Origin: Xiphydria camelus
Taxonomy: Eukaryota; Arthropoda; Insecta; Hymenoptera; Xiphydriidae
DNA: 64,000 nucleotides
Reading direction: 5' to 3'
Assembly: GCA_963678675.1 (NCBI GenBank)
Contig: OY783193.1
Location: 999,501 to 1,063,500 of the forward strand
Shown here: positions 1-13,600 of the stretch, piece after piece
How the letters are laid out: each line of letters begins with the position of its first letter
Numbering within the stretch: the first letter of the stretch is position 1
The notes under the pieces: model-generated
Database searches by the model: none
Told to the model about the DNA's origin: nothing
The model's input: only the letters and a program-made list of their open reading frames with translations
Made by a program: the position numbers and the translations under genes

Positions 1-164
1 CTACTTCGCTTGATGGAAGAAATCAGAAAGTCCGCAAACCAAGGTTATTGAATATAAACTCTCATTGAGATACCGACTACGCGCGCGAGGATGAATGTGT
101 GCTCCTTCGAAGATATTGCTTTCAATTGCAAATAAAGGGGCATTCGATCGATATCGTTTTCCAG

Positions 165-983
165 GTCTAAAGTGGCGACGCTGCCTCCGACTGGTGCACG
201 AACCAATCTCTATCAAACACCTCCCGTGCCTCTGCTATCATCCAATGCGCCCAAAGATATCAGAGAAGGTAAGAACTTTATATTCATATGTATCTCTCGT
301 CGTTACAGCTGGCCAAATAAATACATCGCATAAACGTTTGTTTCCTTTCGTACTTTTGCCACAAGGAATAAAGCCTAATACGATGTTTGACCCGTCGTTG
401 ACGGCTTAAAAGCAAAACTCGTGGAAGACAATATGGTGTAAGGTACAGATTTTATAAGTAACGTACTGCGAACGAAATGGCACCGTTGAGTAGAAGCTTG
501 TACGTCATGTTTTTACGTTTGATTCGTATTTTTTCGTAATAATACTTCTGCTTGGATACGCGCTATCATCTTCACTCCCTACTGTAATCTCTGTCTCTGC
601 TCTTTACCGCACTACATAAGTAGATTGCACAGATGTAGTGTCCAGACCAGTTGTAACTGATAATGTTCTAAAATTAGACTATACGATGAAACATTTGGTA
701 ATCATTCAAACAAGACTACAAATAATTCGGAACCGATACACTGCTTCTCTTCTACGTAGTTTCTTCCACCTTTAACTCCAACTACAAGACACGCAGCACG
801 GAATTGATATTTTTTTCTTAGTTATACCGCAAGATTAATTTGCGCGAATGTCAGCCGAATTGCTATGATCTTTGCTGAAGTCGCAATTACGTAGGTCGGT
901 ATTCACTGTGATGCAATTTTCTTTATTTTCTAGGAACCGTGAAGGTGACGATCACCCGTCGAAACCAGTTGGTACAATATTAA
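165..983 (+). CDS. 3' end of an unrecognised spliced gene (partial)
   Basis: Two exons can be joined: 165-268 (after a TTTTCCAG acceptor, ending in a GTAAGA donor) and 934-983 (after a TTTATTTTCTAG acceptor, ending in TAA at 981-983). The exon junction is phase 1 and the joined frame stays open, giving about 50 C-terminal residues rich in Pro, Thr and Asn, with a basic tail (TVKVTITRRNQLVQY) at the end. The gene starts upstream of the window, so its family cannot be judged; I do not recognise the C-terminus. A candidate poly(A) signal AATAAA lies at 1189-1194, about 200 bases after the stop. The call rests only on two good splice sites and an agreeing phase. It could be a coincidental open frame. 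Confidence 0.4.
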
Positions 984-3900
984 CCGTAGTAGCTGTAAAA
1001 GAAATAGTCGCTCGTTCACGCGACATTACGTTGTACAAACTGAGAAATAGATACCGAGAAGCACACTGCGCAATCTATCACATGTTACATACATACGATT
1101 CGTAACACTATTAACGGTACTCTTATTATTTAAATGTTGAGATATATTATTAATATATAATATATATATACAGTGAAGATGAACAAGAAATAAAAAAAAG
1201 TTCTGTCATAACTTTTTAACAGTGGCGAAGAGGTGGGTTTCCAATTTTACTGCTGATCTTAACCAATAATAATAATAATAACATCACGATTGTTTGCCAT
1301 TGCGGGAAACGATGCGAGCAGAGGCCCTACTACCTGCCTACTGCGACTGCAACGTACAAATTATTTATCGAAATAAATGAGACGCGTTCCATTTTTAGTA
1401 AACCAGGCTGTAAACGATCTTGTCTCTGCTTAAAACCTCCGATAGAAAACGATTAAAAAGTGATATGAGTGGTTTAAAAATACCGTTACATTAGACAGAT
1501 TTTACCATATTTAATGGTATTTTCGAATCCTGCTTCATCATTGTGTACCATTTTCTATCGTCTTCTATCGCAGATTCTTATCAAGAAGAACTTATTCAGT
1601 TACATGGAATGCTCCCATAATAGAGACTACTTCGAATCCGAGAAAACGAGAAGCACGCCAATTTAAACGCTTCACCTAAAACTTAATCGGGCCATGTTGC
1701 GGAAGGACTAGGAAATATCCGTCGTCCCCCTTAATTGACACGCGGTAGATTCGTAGCGCTTCATCGATTTCTTGTTTTTTCCCTTATCGAGCTTCCACGC
1801 GAAGCCACGCACCTGGCGTGCTTTTCCGCCCGTATCATTTCGACTCGTGACGAATCGAGCTAACGAAAGCATCATTATTTATTTCTCAGGAAATTATTTT
1901 ACAGTCTGTTGACAACAGAAATAATAATTTCTCGGTATCTCCAATTCACAGCAGGCCGATTTACTCCAGATAATGAAATATTTTACGTGGCGTAGTTCAC
2001 ACAAGTACGCAGAGATTGTATTCTCAAGTTCGCACTGATATACATAATATAGTGGTAAATCAGTCGCACGCGATATTTGGCCTCGCCAAGGTCGACTGGC
2101 CGCAATGCTAAACGAATAGAATGTTAAATCGGAGAATAACTAACTACACGATAAAATTAACAAGCGCGCGAATCTCGAGAATCCATGCCTTCAGTACCTT
2201 CAAAAGTCTGCATCGAAGTACAGTCCGACTTCAGGTATTTTATAGCGATGAGTTTTTTTAAATTATTTTATTCTGGATTCGGAAGAAGTTCAATTACTAG
2301 GATGACATTTTCTTGAGCGATTTAATAAGAGGGTCAAACGTTCACGCTCACCAGCGAAACTGTTCACGTGTGAAAAACTAGAAGTCCGACTGTACCGATT
2401 ATATGTACAGCCGAATTTTACGCTATAAGGCAAACGCACAAATTATACAATCGTTTCCGACATTTTAACTGCAATATTGCATTAGTTTGCGGTATCGTTA
2501 GTGGCGATGATATAACACGTAAGAGATGATTTCTGAACGCGATGATTATTTGACATTCGTCAATTTGCGTATGCTCGAAAATGACGCATCGATTGAATCG
2601 ATGGAGTTCCTTTCCTTTCCAGATGGACGAAGGTAGACGCGTATTATGTAAGATATTTTACACTCTGTGAGATAATGATACGTTGTGGCTGGACCACGCA
2701 CATACTCGTATACTGTAATAACTGTACTACATTTCGTTCAAGTTCAGGCTGTTTGTAAATTTCAAATATTTGCATATTAAACGAACGTCGATAATCGGAG
2801 ATTTTTTTCTTCAGTAATCGAATGCAATATTATTGTATACCTGCTCGAACCAAAACGTCTGAGTTTTCTCGAAGGCGGCTACGGCACTCGCGAGCGGCAT
2901 CGAGCGGAACTAATTAGATCAATGCTACGGTGAAGAGATCTCGTCGTGCGACGCCTAATTTTGGAAACGATGGCTTCTCCAAAATTGGCGTATCAACGAT
3001 GATCGCGCGTCCTTTGACGATGCGTCAATTAATAATTGTACATAATAGAAAGCGCGAAAAGGTATCGATTATCTATATAATGGCTGTTTTGTTATATGCA
3101 GCACCATCGCAAACGAAAAGTCGCATGTGCTCTGTGATATTACAAGGAATTGGAACGATCGACACACCTCGCCTGTTCGGATGTTCTTTAAAGTTGAAAT
3201 ATTCTATTTCATCGGACGAAAGAGAGAAAATCTATATATTGTCGTTAAAGCTCACCCGTAGGTTCTCCGCTTCACCCTCGAATTAGTTCCGCTTGACATT
3301 TCACGAAGGAGCGCATCCGCCGAACCACGTGGATCGCGGTATCACTTCGAGAGCTCTCTACGCATCAACCGATCATGTACATGTACCGGATGTCTGTAGT
3401 AGATCGTTTCTCCGATAGACTATAGAGCCTCGACAATATACGAAGAATGTTATGGGCACGATTCGAGTATCAGCGTCATAGGTCTCGATTCTCGAGTTCG
3501 TTTCATCCATCGTATCACGGGATAATCAACCTTTCGAGCAATCGTTGCGGTCTAATTTTACATTAACGCGCGATCGAGACTAAGTACGTTTCTTAAAAAA
3601 AAAAGGTTACTCGAGAACGGGATGCAAAATGTCACCGCTTTGCGCTGCGAAGGGATGCTGGAGAGTGTAATGTTGTATGCGTATTGGACAATCTTGGTTC
3701 TGAGCTAAGAAATAATGTGATTTTTCCGACTTTTTTTTACTAACTATTATATCGTATATCTTCTTGTGAATGTTACCCAATCGAAGAAAGAAATAATTAG
3801 AGAGTATATATCGTCTGTCAATGTGTATCTCTTAAGTACGCTGCATAACGAAGATCATTGATCGTGTAAAAGACCCATGGGTCTTTTTTTTTAAATACCC

Positions 3901-6787
3901 ACGACTTATGAACGAAAGCTTGAAAAATGATAGTAACGAACTCCTCTCTGTGTTATTTGTAAATATGTATATATACAGTTCTCGTATATATTGTCACGTA
4001 CGTTCGTCCAAAGTAGGTCAGCGTTCATAATATGATTCGTCATGCAGAAATATTTGTAAAACGCGCTGTTACACTCTTCTTAAAAATAGATACAAATTCG
4101 TGACATTCGGCACGGCGCGGTACAGTACTGCGCGGGACAAAAGGGTAGTCTAAGTTCGGATAAAAAATTGACAAACGCTGATCAATATTATCCACTTGCG
4201 ATAGGACCTAGGATTTCGCCCCTCACTTCGGCATCACGTTCGTCAAAATGTGTTTGTTTTACGAATCCGTAGTAAAATGAATGTTAGCGTATAATTCGTA
4301 TGACGCCCGATCGGAGTTCGTGATGCAAGCACCGCATGACGAGAACCACACGTATTGTACTTAAGAACCTAGGTAAAGTGTACTTATTCCTTTGTGGCAA
4401 TTAACAGGAAAATCACCACCAATCCCTACCAACGGAAGCCACCCTCTTAATGTTACTCCGCTGCAAATTAAAATGTTTCAAAGTGTTTTAAACCTAAACA
4501 GCCACGATTTCAATATACCGTTCGTTCAAATGACACAGGTGCTATCAACAAATGTAATAATAAATCATTAAACAAAAAATGTCCAAAGAGAGTTATCGTG
4601 ATAGAGTGATCTTTGCGTGAGAATACATAGGGATACTCGATGTAATGATTATTATAACCAATGTGATCGTTGCAATACAATACGACACCGTACCACACAA
4701 ACGACGATCCAGGGATCTGTATATGCGATACAGCATTTTGCGATTGGTGGCATTCAGCTACATAATCATAACGATATACCAACAATAACATCGTCCGACG
4801 ACTTTATACAAATTTTATCTCCTTAAGTCTTTATACTACTTTTGAAATAAGGCTCCTTTTAAGTGACTTTGTTTAAATATAATAAACGTAAGTTATATCT
4901 TTCGGCGATCGTTTTGTACAAGACTGATTTCAAAATTGAGGAAATAGCGATCAATATTGCTTGCGGGTAACTAATTAAGTTTAATATGGACCATTCACGA
5001 TTGCCGAACATGTACATGCCCACGGTGTCTAGAGAAATGTGAAAGTCGAACTCGATCATCCTTTCTTAAACGATTTTATGGGGGATAAACAATTGTCTGG
5101 TACGCATTCTTTATATCTCCTTTCACAGAGATTGACCCAATAACTAAGATTTTCGGAACGACTGTGAAAAGATACATAAGATAGGGCGGATACCTCATTT
5201 CGTGACTTTGACATAGATATTAAAGGCGGTACTCTTTAAGTTCATGTCGATTGGGCTGTTCCCTTCGACATCCATATATGACAGTGTACAAAATCGACCT
5301 CTCCCGCTACCCGTCAAAGGATACGACACGTTGTTTTGATTCGACCATGAGAAAAAACTTATTATACGATGCTAATTACAACAAGAGATCTGCTTATTTG
5401 CATCGTAAATGATATACTAAAATTAACCGACTTTCACAATCTCCGTTGTTATAGTGTAACGAGGTGTGGTTTTAATTTTTTCTCTTTTTTCCTCTTAATT
5501 ATACGACGACAGAGTTATTTCAATATAACTTTATTGCTCGGTCGTACGTTTTTATCGGAAAATGCGGTTCGAGAAAATAAATGCACATGTCAGATATGAT
5601 ATTATAAGCATGTATGTACACGTGTAGACATCTATTTGAATACATGCCGTGAACTCGTGCTCGACGCGTGGCTCTATAAATGTCGCGCTCGCCCGCTTCT
5701 GCTTAACAAACAAAGACAGTAAAATTAAATTAGTCAAGCGCTATATAGGGTGTCAGAGAATTTGCTTCAGTACGACTATGCAATTGCGACGCGGACATTT
5801 TTTATCCCCTAACTACGTTTCTCGATTGGAAAAGTTATCAGAATAATGTTCCACATTTAGTTCCAGATGATTTTCAGAAAATTCACGAATTTCACAAGTG
5901 GCACAGCGCGCGCGAATTTCTTTCCCACCCGATACGTCGCACTTAAAAACGAAACTCCTCTCTCTCCCGTATCTTCATTATCGTTACGTTGCGTGCTTCC
6001 GAGCACGCAGCGCGAAACTTGCAGTTTAACTGTTCTGTTTATGCTACAGTCCAAATGAAGAAAAATTAATGAATTAACGAGGGAGCCGAATGTCCCGTTT
6101 TATTCGAAGCATCAAGTTTCATGAGAACAAAATAATCGCGATGTGAAAAATGCGACACGTTAAAAGTGACGTCAGTTTCGAACGCAGCATGTGACAATAC
6201 GCAGTCATCTCTGACGCGTTTCGTACATGCATCCGGCGCTAATCATACCGCGAAGAAGCGATCATTAATAAATCGGAGAATGGTAATTTTAGATACGTGT
6301 TTCTAAAGAATCTACAGTCGAGATGGACGGAATATCGATCGAATAAAATGGAAACTGTAGTTCAAGGAAGAGTCTTTTTCCTTATCAATAAATTTGTTTT
6401 CGTATGCTCTTCAGCTCGTACGCTGCCGAGAGTTCCGATTATTCGATCAATGACTCCACATTCAGGAAGTCTTTTAAACGACTTATATATAAAACTAATA
6501 TTTTCCCTATCGAGAACGTGAATCTTAGCGGAATGTCGATTACTCGACTATCCGATATTATTATCTTAAACAGCTCACGAGGAAAATTTCACTTTTATCT
6601 GTCTCGTGACTCGTGATCGCCCTGGAAATATCCGATTTATACGATCTCCCGTTGCTTTATCGCGCAAGATCCATCGAGATTACAGATATTTATTTTACGC
6701 GATTCGATCGCATTATACTATCACCATCTCCATCTTTCGATATTTAAAGTGATATACGACAGTCATGTGAGCGCAACTCGTCACGTA
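984..6787. other. Intergenic / possible long 3' UTR, no gene seen
   Basis: Mostly AT-rich DNA. It holds a possible poly(A) signal at 1189-1194, an AAT microsatellite near 1266-1281, a possible element bounded by an inverted repeat (2902-3290) and a 20-bp perfect palindrome followed by nine T's (3868-3892). Open frames of 60-118 codons occur on both strands, but none shows a recognisable protein or good splice support. If the upstream gene has a long 3' UTR, part of this stretch may be transcribed. Confidence 0.5.
2902..3290. repeat. Possible short element with inverted ends
   Basis: AGCGGAACTAATT at 2902-2914 is matched by its reverse complement (AATTAGTTCCGCT) ending near 3289. Similarity continues weakly inward (GGTGAAG on both sides). 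The 390-bp interval contains one open frame (2930-3286) that starts and stops just inside the repeats and resembles nothing known. A target duplication is not evident. This could be a small non-autonomous transposon or chance. Confidence 0.3.
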
Positions 6788-7467
6788 CGAGGGATGTCCA
6801 GAAAATAAGTTCCGTTTATTTTGTAAAAATCGAGTTTTTATTGAAAAAAGAAAGAAATTTACAGGAATTATATTTCAATATTGTATGTATTTCTTTTCTA
6901 TGTAATCCCCAGCGATCTCAATACATTTTGTATACCTGGAAACGAGCTTTGAAATTCCCTCCTTGTAGAAGCTTGCCGCCACCTCTTGTGTCCAGTTCTT
7001 GACTGCTTCCTTGACCTCGTCGTCAGAGCTGAAGCGATTTCCCGCTAATTCCTCCTTTAATTTAGTGAACAAATGATAGTGTCGGAAGGGGCTAAATCAG
7101 GGCTGTAGAGTGGATGGGTCAGAATATCCCATCGTCCTCAAGATCGTGTCTTCCTGCTTTAAACTCGCGAACCCATCTTCTCACCATTGACTCAGACATC
7201 ACATCCTCGCCATACACAGGAACAAGCTGTTGGTGAATTTCCACTGATTTGAAACCGCGAGCCTTGGGATCGGAGGTGGCGGGAACAGAACATGGAGGAT
7301 GCCATTTCGAAAACCTCTCCTGACCTTGTTATTCGAGCGACTGAGCTCGTTCACCTCTCATTCTTTTCAGAAGACCCTCCTTTTTCACGCAACGTTGCCG
7401 GATTTGGCATTACTTACACTCTTCAGCCTACAGAACAAAACGGAACTTATTTTCTGGACACCCTTCG
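6788..7467 (-). mobile_element. Internally deleted mariner element
   Basis: Terminal inverted repeats of about 30 bp (both ends contain GTCCAGAAAATAAGTTCCG) are flanked by TA on each side (6786-6787 and 7468-7469), the normal Tc1/mariner target duplication. Two pieces of mariner transposase lie on the minus strand. The N-terminal DNA-binding part, about 7270-7130, includes VRRWVREFKAGR. The C-terminal end, 7072-6875, includes FYKEGISKLVSRYTKC. The whole element is 680 bp against about 1.3 kb for an intact copy. The central region, including most of the catalytic DDD domain, is missing, so it cannot encode its own transposase. It could still be moved by an intact relative elsewhere in the genome. 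Confidence 0.9.
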
Positions 7468-7575
7468 TACTTATGTAGCTGATACGGGGGTGTTCGTCAC
7501 GCGAAGGAGTTTTCGCCTCTTCGTTAATCTAATTTATCTGAAATCTCTCCGGATTAACGTTGACGCGTGTAGTTG

Positions 7576-7644
7576 ATAAAAATAGTATGTGCACACTTTA
7601 TAACGGCCGATACCATCTGAAGTGTGCGCGGATACTATTTTTAT
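7576..7644. repeat. Short imperfect hairpin
   Basis: AAAAATAGTATGTGCACACTT pairs with a nearly exact reverse complement ending at 7643 across a loop of about 23 bases. It is of pre-miRNA size and lies 110 bp past the mariner. No known insect miRNA was recognised in it. The A/T-rich stem ends may equally be a small MITE or chance. Confidence 0.45.
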
Positions 7645-10600
7645 TTATTACTGTGTACCTATTACATACATATACTGCCATACGCGCGCATCGCGTCTTC
7701 CAATCATACAAGCACATTTAACAAGGTGACATTGAAAAAGTAAATTTAACTCAATTATTGACGTAATTTTTTATGCGACGTGTCTAGGCTTGCGATAAAT
7801 ATATAGGTACGAAAAACGCGAGTCCGAATATCCGCTTCAATTTAATTCTCCAGAAATTCGAAGGAGTATTAATCTCATCCTTATTGCCAAAAAAAAACGT
7901 TACTTCCTACATCGCAGATAACGCCCTCACATGACTACCTCTAATCTCTCTCTCTCGGCGCACTCCTTGAGATCGTCGTGTAATATTGTTTAAAATATAT
8001 ACGCAAAGATCTCGCTAAAATGTAAACATGGAGCAAGCCTGTATCGTTAATTAAAAGCCTTCCCTTTGACCCGCTAAATGAGATACGCCAGCAACATACG
8101 GGGAGCTCGTGATTATCGCGACAAAAAATATAACGAATGTATCCCATATGCGCGTTATGACAAACTCGCGTACGTCACCGTGCCTCCTCTCCCGCTTCCA
8201 ACTTCCGATAAATATGTTTTGACTCAACAGACATTCTCCTTTCTCATTTCTTAGACAATCTCGGCAACGTTCAGTTTTTATCTCGATGCACGCGCAGCTG
8301 CACGTATTACCGCTTTACGCGGAGATTAGACGAATGTTTTTTCTCGTAACGATCGCTCGTTAAGTAATTAGAAATCTGGATTGAAAAATATTTGACTCGA
8401 TAAAGTCCTGATGAATTAATTATGTAAATCGGCACGCGTGCAGCGAATGCTGATTTCGACAAAGAAAAGATTAAAAAATAAATACACACATATTACCGGC
8501 AAAAAAAACAAACCACAAAACACCGAGCTAGGAGTTAAAGCTACGTAATTATTACCACGAATGCCATCGTTGACTAAGTCTACGAGTGATTTATATTGCT
8601 CCCGCACACGAGAGCAGACAATTAGTTGCTCGTCATGCACGGAAGCTATGTATTCGGATGCGGTAAATTTAACTCCGAAACGTGTCTCCGAATTGAAAAT
8701 CGTCGCTATTTGAGTTGTACGACTTTTTGCCCCCGCGATGATACTGTTGATTCATAGCGATATCACGGGGTTAACGCAAGAAACGAGCGCGGTATGCAAA
8801 ACACGAATCGCGTTGCGTATAATCCAATTGTTGAGATCCATTCTTCGCGATGTCGAGACGGGGGAGAAAGATGTAATCTCTGTTAAATTGTAAAGAGATG
8901 ACACTGCCCGGTGACTTTATTCGCATTCCTCGCAAGCATAAAATTGTGATCTATATACTCTTGGCGAAAAGCATAACGAGTCAACGAATGATAACGCTTC
9001 TGACGCGCGTAATGAGCTAATATGCGTACACTCTGCCGCCACGCGTCGTTTAACTCGTTTGCCCAAAAAAAGTCGTGGCGAGGAGATACGAAAAAGAATC
9101 GAGTAACCCCTAGTGCTATCGACGATGTTATTGTTTGTCCCTCACTTATCATCGCCACATAATTATGCGAACAGACGTCCAGTTCTCGCGGCGTTGACCG
9201 TAACGCGGCCTAGCATAGATTTCGTCTCGTGACACATCCGATCCTTGTTTGCGCGCAGCTTAGATAAATGCAACAGCTGTATTCTCGGAGAGATAACTTC
9301 TCGTTCAAAGTCGCGTTCTAAATTTTGACGGAACAAATTTTGCGTCCCGTCTATTCAAATTTTGAAAGCGACTTCTGACCGATACAAAATTGAATTTCGA
9401 TAAATCATATCTCGGAGTTCCCCGAGTTCTATTAGGTATAACGGTCTAAATAAAATCGAGCTTTCTCTTTCGTCTCCATTCTTTAGACGAGACCAGTTCC
9501 GCTAATATGGTTGGTCAAATTTGAAATACCTCGCTGTTGTTTAACCAACGGGTTAAAAATAATGTTATCGCTCCATGTCAGAATGACGCACGATGTCCAA
9601 AGACGGTGAGAGGACGTTGCCGTCAAGCTTGAACTTCTTGGAAGAGAGGAAAAGCCGAAGGGAGACGTAGAATTTGACGAGTTGAAAAAAATTGATGACT
9701 GATTATTATCAATATATCAAAATGCAACGTTAGTGTATTATTTAATAATAATTAACCTGACGAGCGAAATGATATGAAAAGAATGTGCAGAAGAAAAAAA
9801 GCTCGCTTCCATCAATATTCGATGGCGTCAAACGAATTAGCGATCGACAAGGACCAGGCGCGCTCGGCGAAGTGTTTATATCACTGCCATATGTTACTCG
9901 ATGCCATACGGTGCATATAGACTCGAATAATTACTATTTTAGAAATCATGTGACAGTGTCTACTTATTTGGCGTACTAATATTTGCGTGGCGTGGGTATA
10001 CGCTACCTCGTGCGCTTCAGAGATACCGTTCAAAATTAGATCACTAATCTGCAATACGGCCTGTTTGTCAAGAGCGGCTTTTATCGGATTATCGAATGAT
10101 TTTTCGAGGCGATACTTCCATTAGCGGTATAGTCTCGCGAGAGAAGAGACATTTTGTCAGGGTCCCAATGGAAGAGGAATCCCCAGAAGCAAAATTACTT
10201 TCCCGAGAGCATTCGAGCGTAATCGAAGCGCGTTAAAAACCCGACGTAACGTTATCAACTTTTACAACGTTGTTTTGATGCCGAGTCTGGCTGGTTCGAC
10301 TCGTTTTCTCCTGACGAAGAAAGGATGAATGCAAATTGCGACTACCACTAGAGTCCCGGTTGGACGATTGGAGTAGCATTACGTAAACGTACGCATTGCA
10401 ATCATGTGACCGATTGCACGCACGAATACGCTCCGTACTGACGATAAAAGGGTCGTAAGCTCGACCGCTCTAAGGAACAACAGAACGCCGCTTCTTCTCG
10501 ATTGACGCATTCGACGTGCTTGCCAAGAAGTTGCTTTTCGCCACCTATTTTTCTGAGTTACTAACGCGGTCACTATAGCTTCCCGAACACTCCCGGCATA

Positions 10601-13600
10601 CGAGTAGTCACGGTGTTTTACTCGCACCAAGGCGTCGCCTCCCCATTCTCCGTTACACCTCGTGACCGTTGAGAAAGCGTCTCGTTCTACTCGCTGCACA
10701 GTTTTCTCTCGATCATTTTAATTACGATTTCCGCCACGAGCGATTCGACGCGCGAGAAAATTATATTTTGACAAGAATTATCGATATCTCGGTTTTCCTT
10801 TGAAATTTACTTAATGAATGCACGATTTTCGGATTTTTGCGAAAAATGTTTAACCAGAAACAAGAGGAGAATGAAATATCGATATTTGATTGATTAAATG
10901 AAATTCTTTTCATCGATGTACACTCGGCTCTACGAATACGAAACGTTTTCTCCCGATCACGTGGTCACTGCATCGGAATTAGGAGTAGGCGAGACAAAGA
11001 GTTATATCATTGACACACCGCTCACTGCGTGTACACGCGAGTAATTTCCCAAGTCGAGTGCTGCACCGAACAGCTGCAGTCGCAAGTTCCGCGACCAACG
11101 CCGATTATGTTGATGCCACTGTGTGGCGGCTGTGTGTAAATGATTCTACCTTTTGTCGGCTGCGTATCGCAATCGCTGACTCATTTGTCTATTCCGGAAA
11201 GTTTTCGCGCGTCCGAATGCAATTTCGCTTGTCGAGCTTCCACGTGTCGTCAGTGCACCGGAGATACTTAAAGGACGATCGAAAGAGACCGAGGTTTTTC
11301 TGTCGGTTCTTCTTCTCGTGTTCCTCGCTTGTGATTAATGCATTCGGCGATGCGGTTCACGCGGATCTTTTTTACATTGCAATTCTTACATCGGTACGCT
11401 CCTAGCTCTGCTTCTCATTTAATCTCTTTCGCTCTACCAACCGACAATGATATTGTATATGAAAACTCCGTCGGAATGCCGAACTTCGGCAAAATTTTCC
11501 ACGCATTTTTAAAACGGCAATCGCGAACGAGCCTCCTCAATTCCTGCAATCAACTTCGTTAGGCGACGTGGGCGTGTCTCGATATTTGAGGGGCGCAACG
11601 CAAATATGCGTTTGACTGCTTATTTTTCGCCGCACGTTTATCGTTTGAATTTGCTGCGAGTCGATTGCACACTCAACATTGTCGTAATGTAAGCAGGCGT
11701 AATTGACTTTTCAATGCGTGCTTTTCCACTGACGGAGGAAACCTGTTCGGCGAGCGCAATTTTTATTGATATATCCCGAAATTATCTTGCACGCGTGGCT
11801 CTACGCGAAAAGAATGATGTTTCGACTTATCTTTGTTTCAGAGCTTCAAAAACCGTTGTCGTATCCGGTTGGCGAAGATAAGGACGAAGAAGAATAGAAG
11901 CGGCTCGTGTGTGTACGCAATGTCGATGGGGCGCAAACAGCCGCCCCTGCGATAGCTAGACGTACGAAAATATGTATGTGCAAACGCGTACTTTGGAACG
12001 CGATTAGAGCCGCGCTTCGCCGAGCGCGTGCAAGTTCGTTCGGCCGAAATAAATTGCCGTAAAATAACGCGAAGATGACGAAAAAATAGAACAAAGCTTG
12101 AGCTTCCTCGAAGAAAATTAAATATTCAAATTGCATAAGCGTCCCGTTAAGATAGCGACGCGTTGTTTTCAGTAATGCATACCTCGTGACAACTCTTGAC
12201 CCACATTCTCGTTTACTGGCAAAACTGGTTTCGCGCGGTCGCGTAAAGTCACGAGACGATTCCGCGAGAAAAAAAGTGAGAAGATCCGTCGAAGAAAGCT
12301 TACGAGACTGAGGGGATAACGAGAGAAAAAAATACGGCGATAAGATAACGAAGCCCGCGAGGAGAGTCGCGGGTTGGTGAACAATGCCAGGCGACTCGTG
12401 CGCGATTTCGATACAGAGCTCTACGACGGGTGAGCGCCGTAAACGCGATCTCGTTGCATTGACCGAAAGTTTCATCGTTACACTTCCACGCGTAACGAGG
12501 CGTAAGCGATAATTACGTGTGACGCGCGTTGTTTCGAATAAAGTCGAGTACATTCTCGAGCCTGTTGCTCCCGACACGCGATGGATCGTGGCCTTTAACG
12601 AGGGATGTAACGCGGCAATTACCACTGATATTAAGTCATTGAAGCCTGCTGCCCAATAGCGGTCTATCCTATGCCGCGTTACCCGAATTACATGGCAATT
12701 AATTTCCGGAAAAAAGTATCAATTATAGAAAAGGATGCTTGACGAGACAGCAGTGCGAATCGTTCTTTCAAGAGTATCGGGCTGTAATGACCCGATAGAC
12801 ACGCGAATCATTCCAGAACTCGACGGGCGAGTCGACTCGTGTAATGAATTATGAATTATTCAAATATGCTAAATCCATCGAACGGCACTCGTGATCAATT
12901 TTTCACGCCGGCTCTTCCACGCGCGTTAGCAGTGTTCAATATACCGGCCGCCGACGAAGCTAACGACTTTGACATTCAGTGGTCTGTAACTGTTTTTCGT
13001 TTTTCACGGATTCTCTATATTTTCTCGTGCTAGACGCGGCGTACACTCGTGCCCGTGACGCGGTAATGCTAATTTTTGCCGAGTTGTGACGCGCGAAATA
13101 GAAGGGAAGCTGGAAAGCGAGAACGAAGAAGAACGGAAGTTCTTCGGAAGCCGTCGCGCGCAACGACCGCGCAGCGCGCGTAATTTTTCATCCCCAAGCG
13201 GATTCCCAATGTGCATTCAGCACAGGCGCGAGGTCGCTATCACGTGAGATAGGTGCACCAACCGCCGCTGCGCGATATACCACGAATCTTTAAGCATTCA
13301 GGATACGAAACCATGATGCGATCACGCGGTGCGATCCAATGACACGCGCGTCTATCGCTGTTCAAACGAAATGATTTCAGAGTCACGAGGGGCACTTGCA
13401 ACGTGACGGTCGATATCGCGTCTTCGGGGACGAGTGCAGCGTGGTAGTGTACAGGGTGTGTCGGATGCAAAACTGGATCATCTCGAGCGAGGCAAAAATT
13501 GACATTATCCCCGTCTGCAAGCTCTCTCCTCTCTCGCAGGCGTCTGCCAATATTTAACTCGCCCTCGCGAGACGGGAATAACTTCAAATTAGTTTCAAGG

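Noticed and set aside
3868..3892. 20-bp palindrome AAAAGACCCATGGGTCTTTT followed by T's, resembling a terminator
   Set aside because: Intrinsic terminators are not used by insect Pol II, and no Pol III gene (A/B box) lies upstream; kept only as a palindrome.
11846..12625. 259-codon open frame on the minus strand
   Set aside because: Arg/Ser/Thr-rich translation of CpG-containing DNA, no domain, no splice support, and a second overlapping frame on the same strand is also open.
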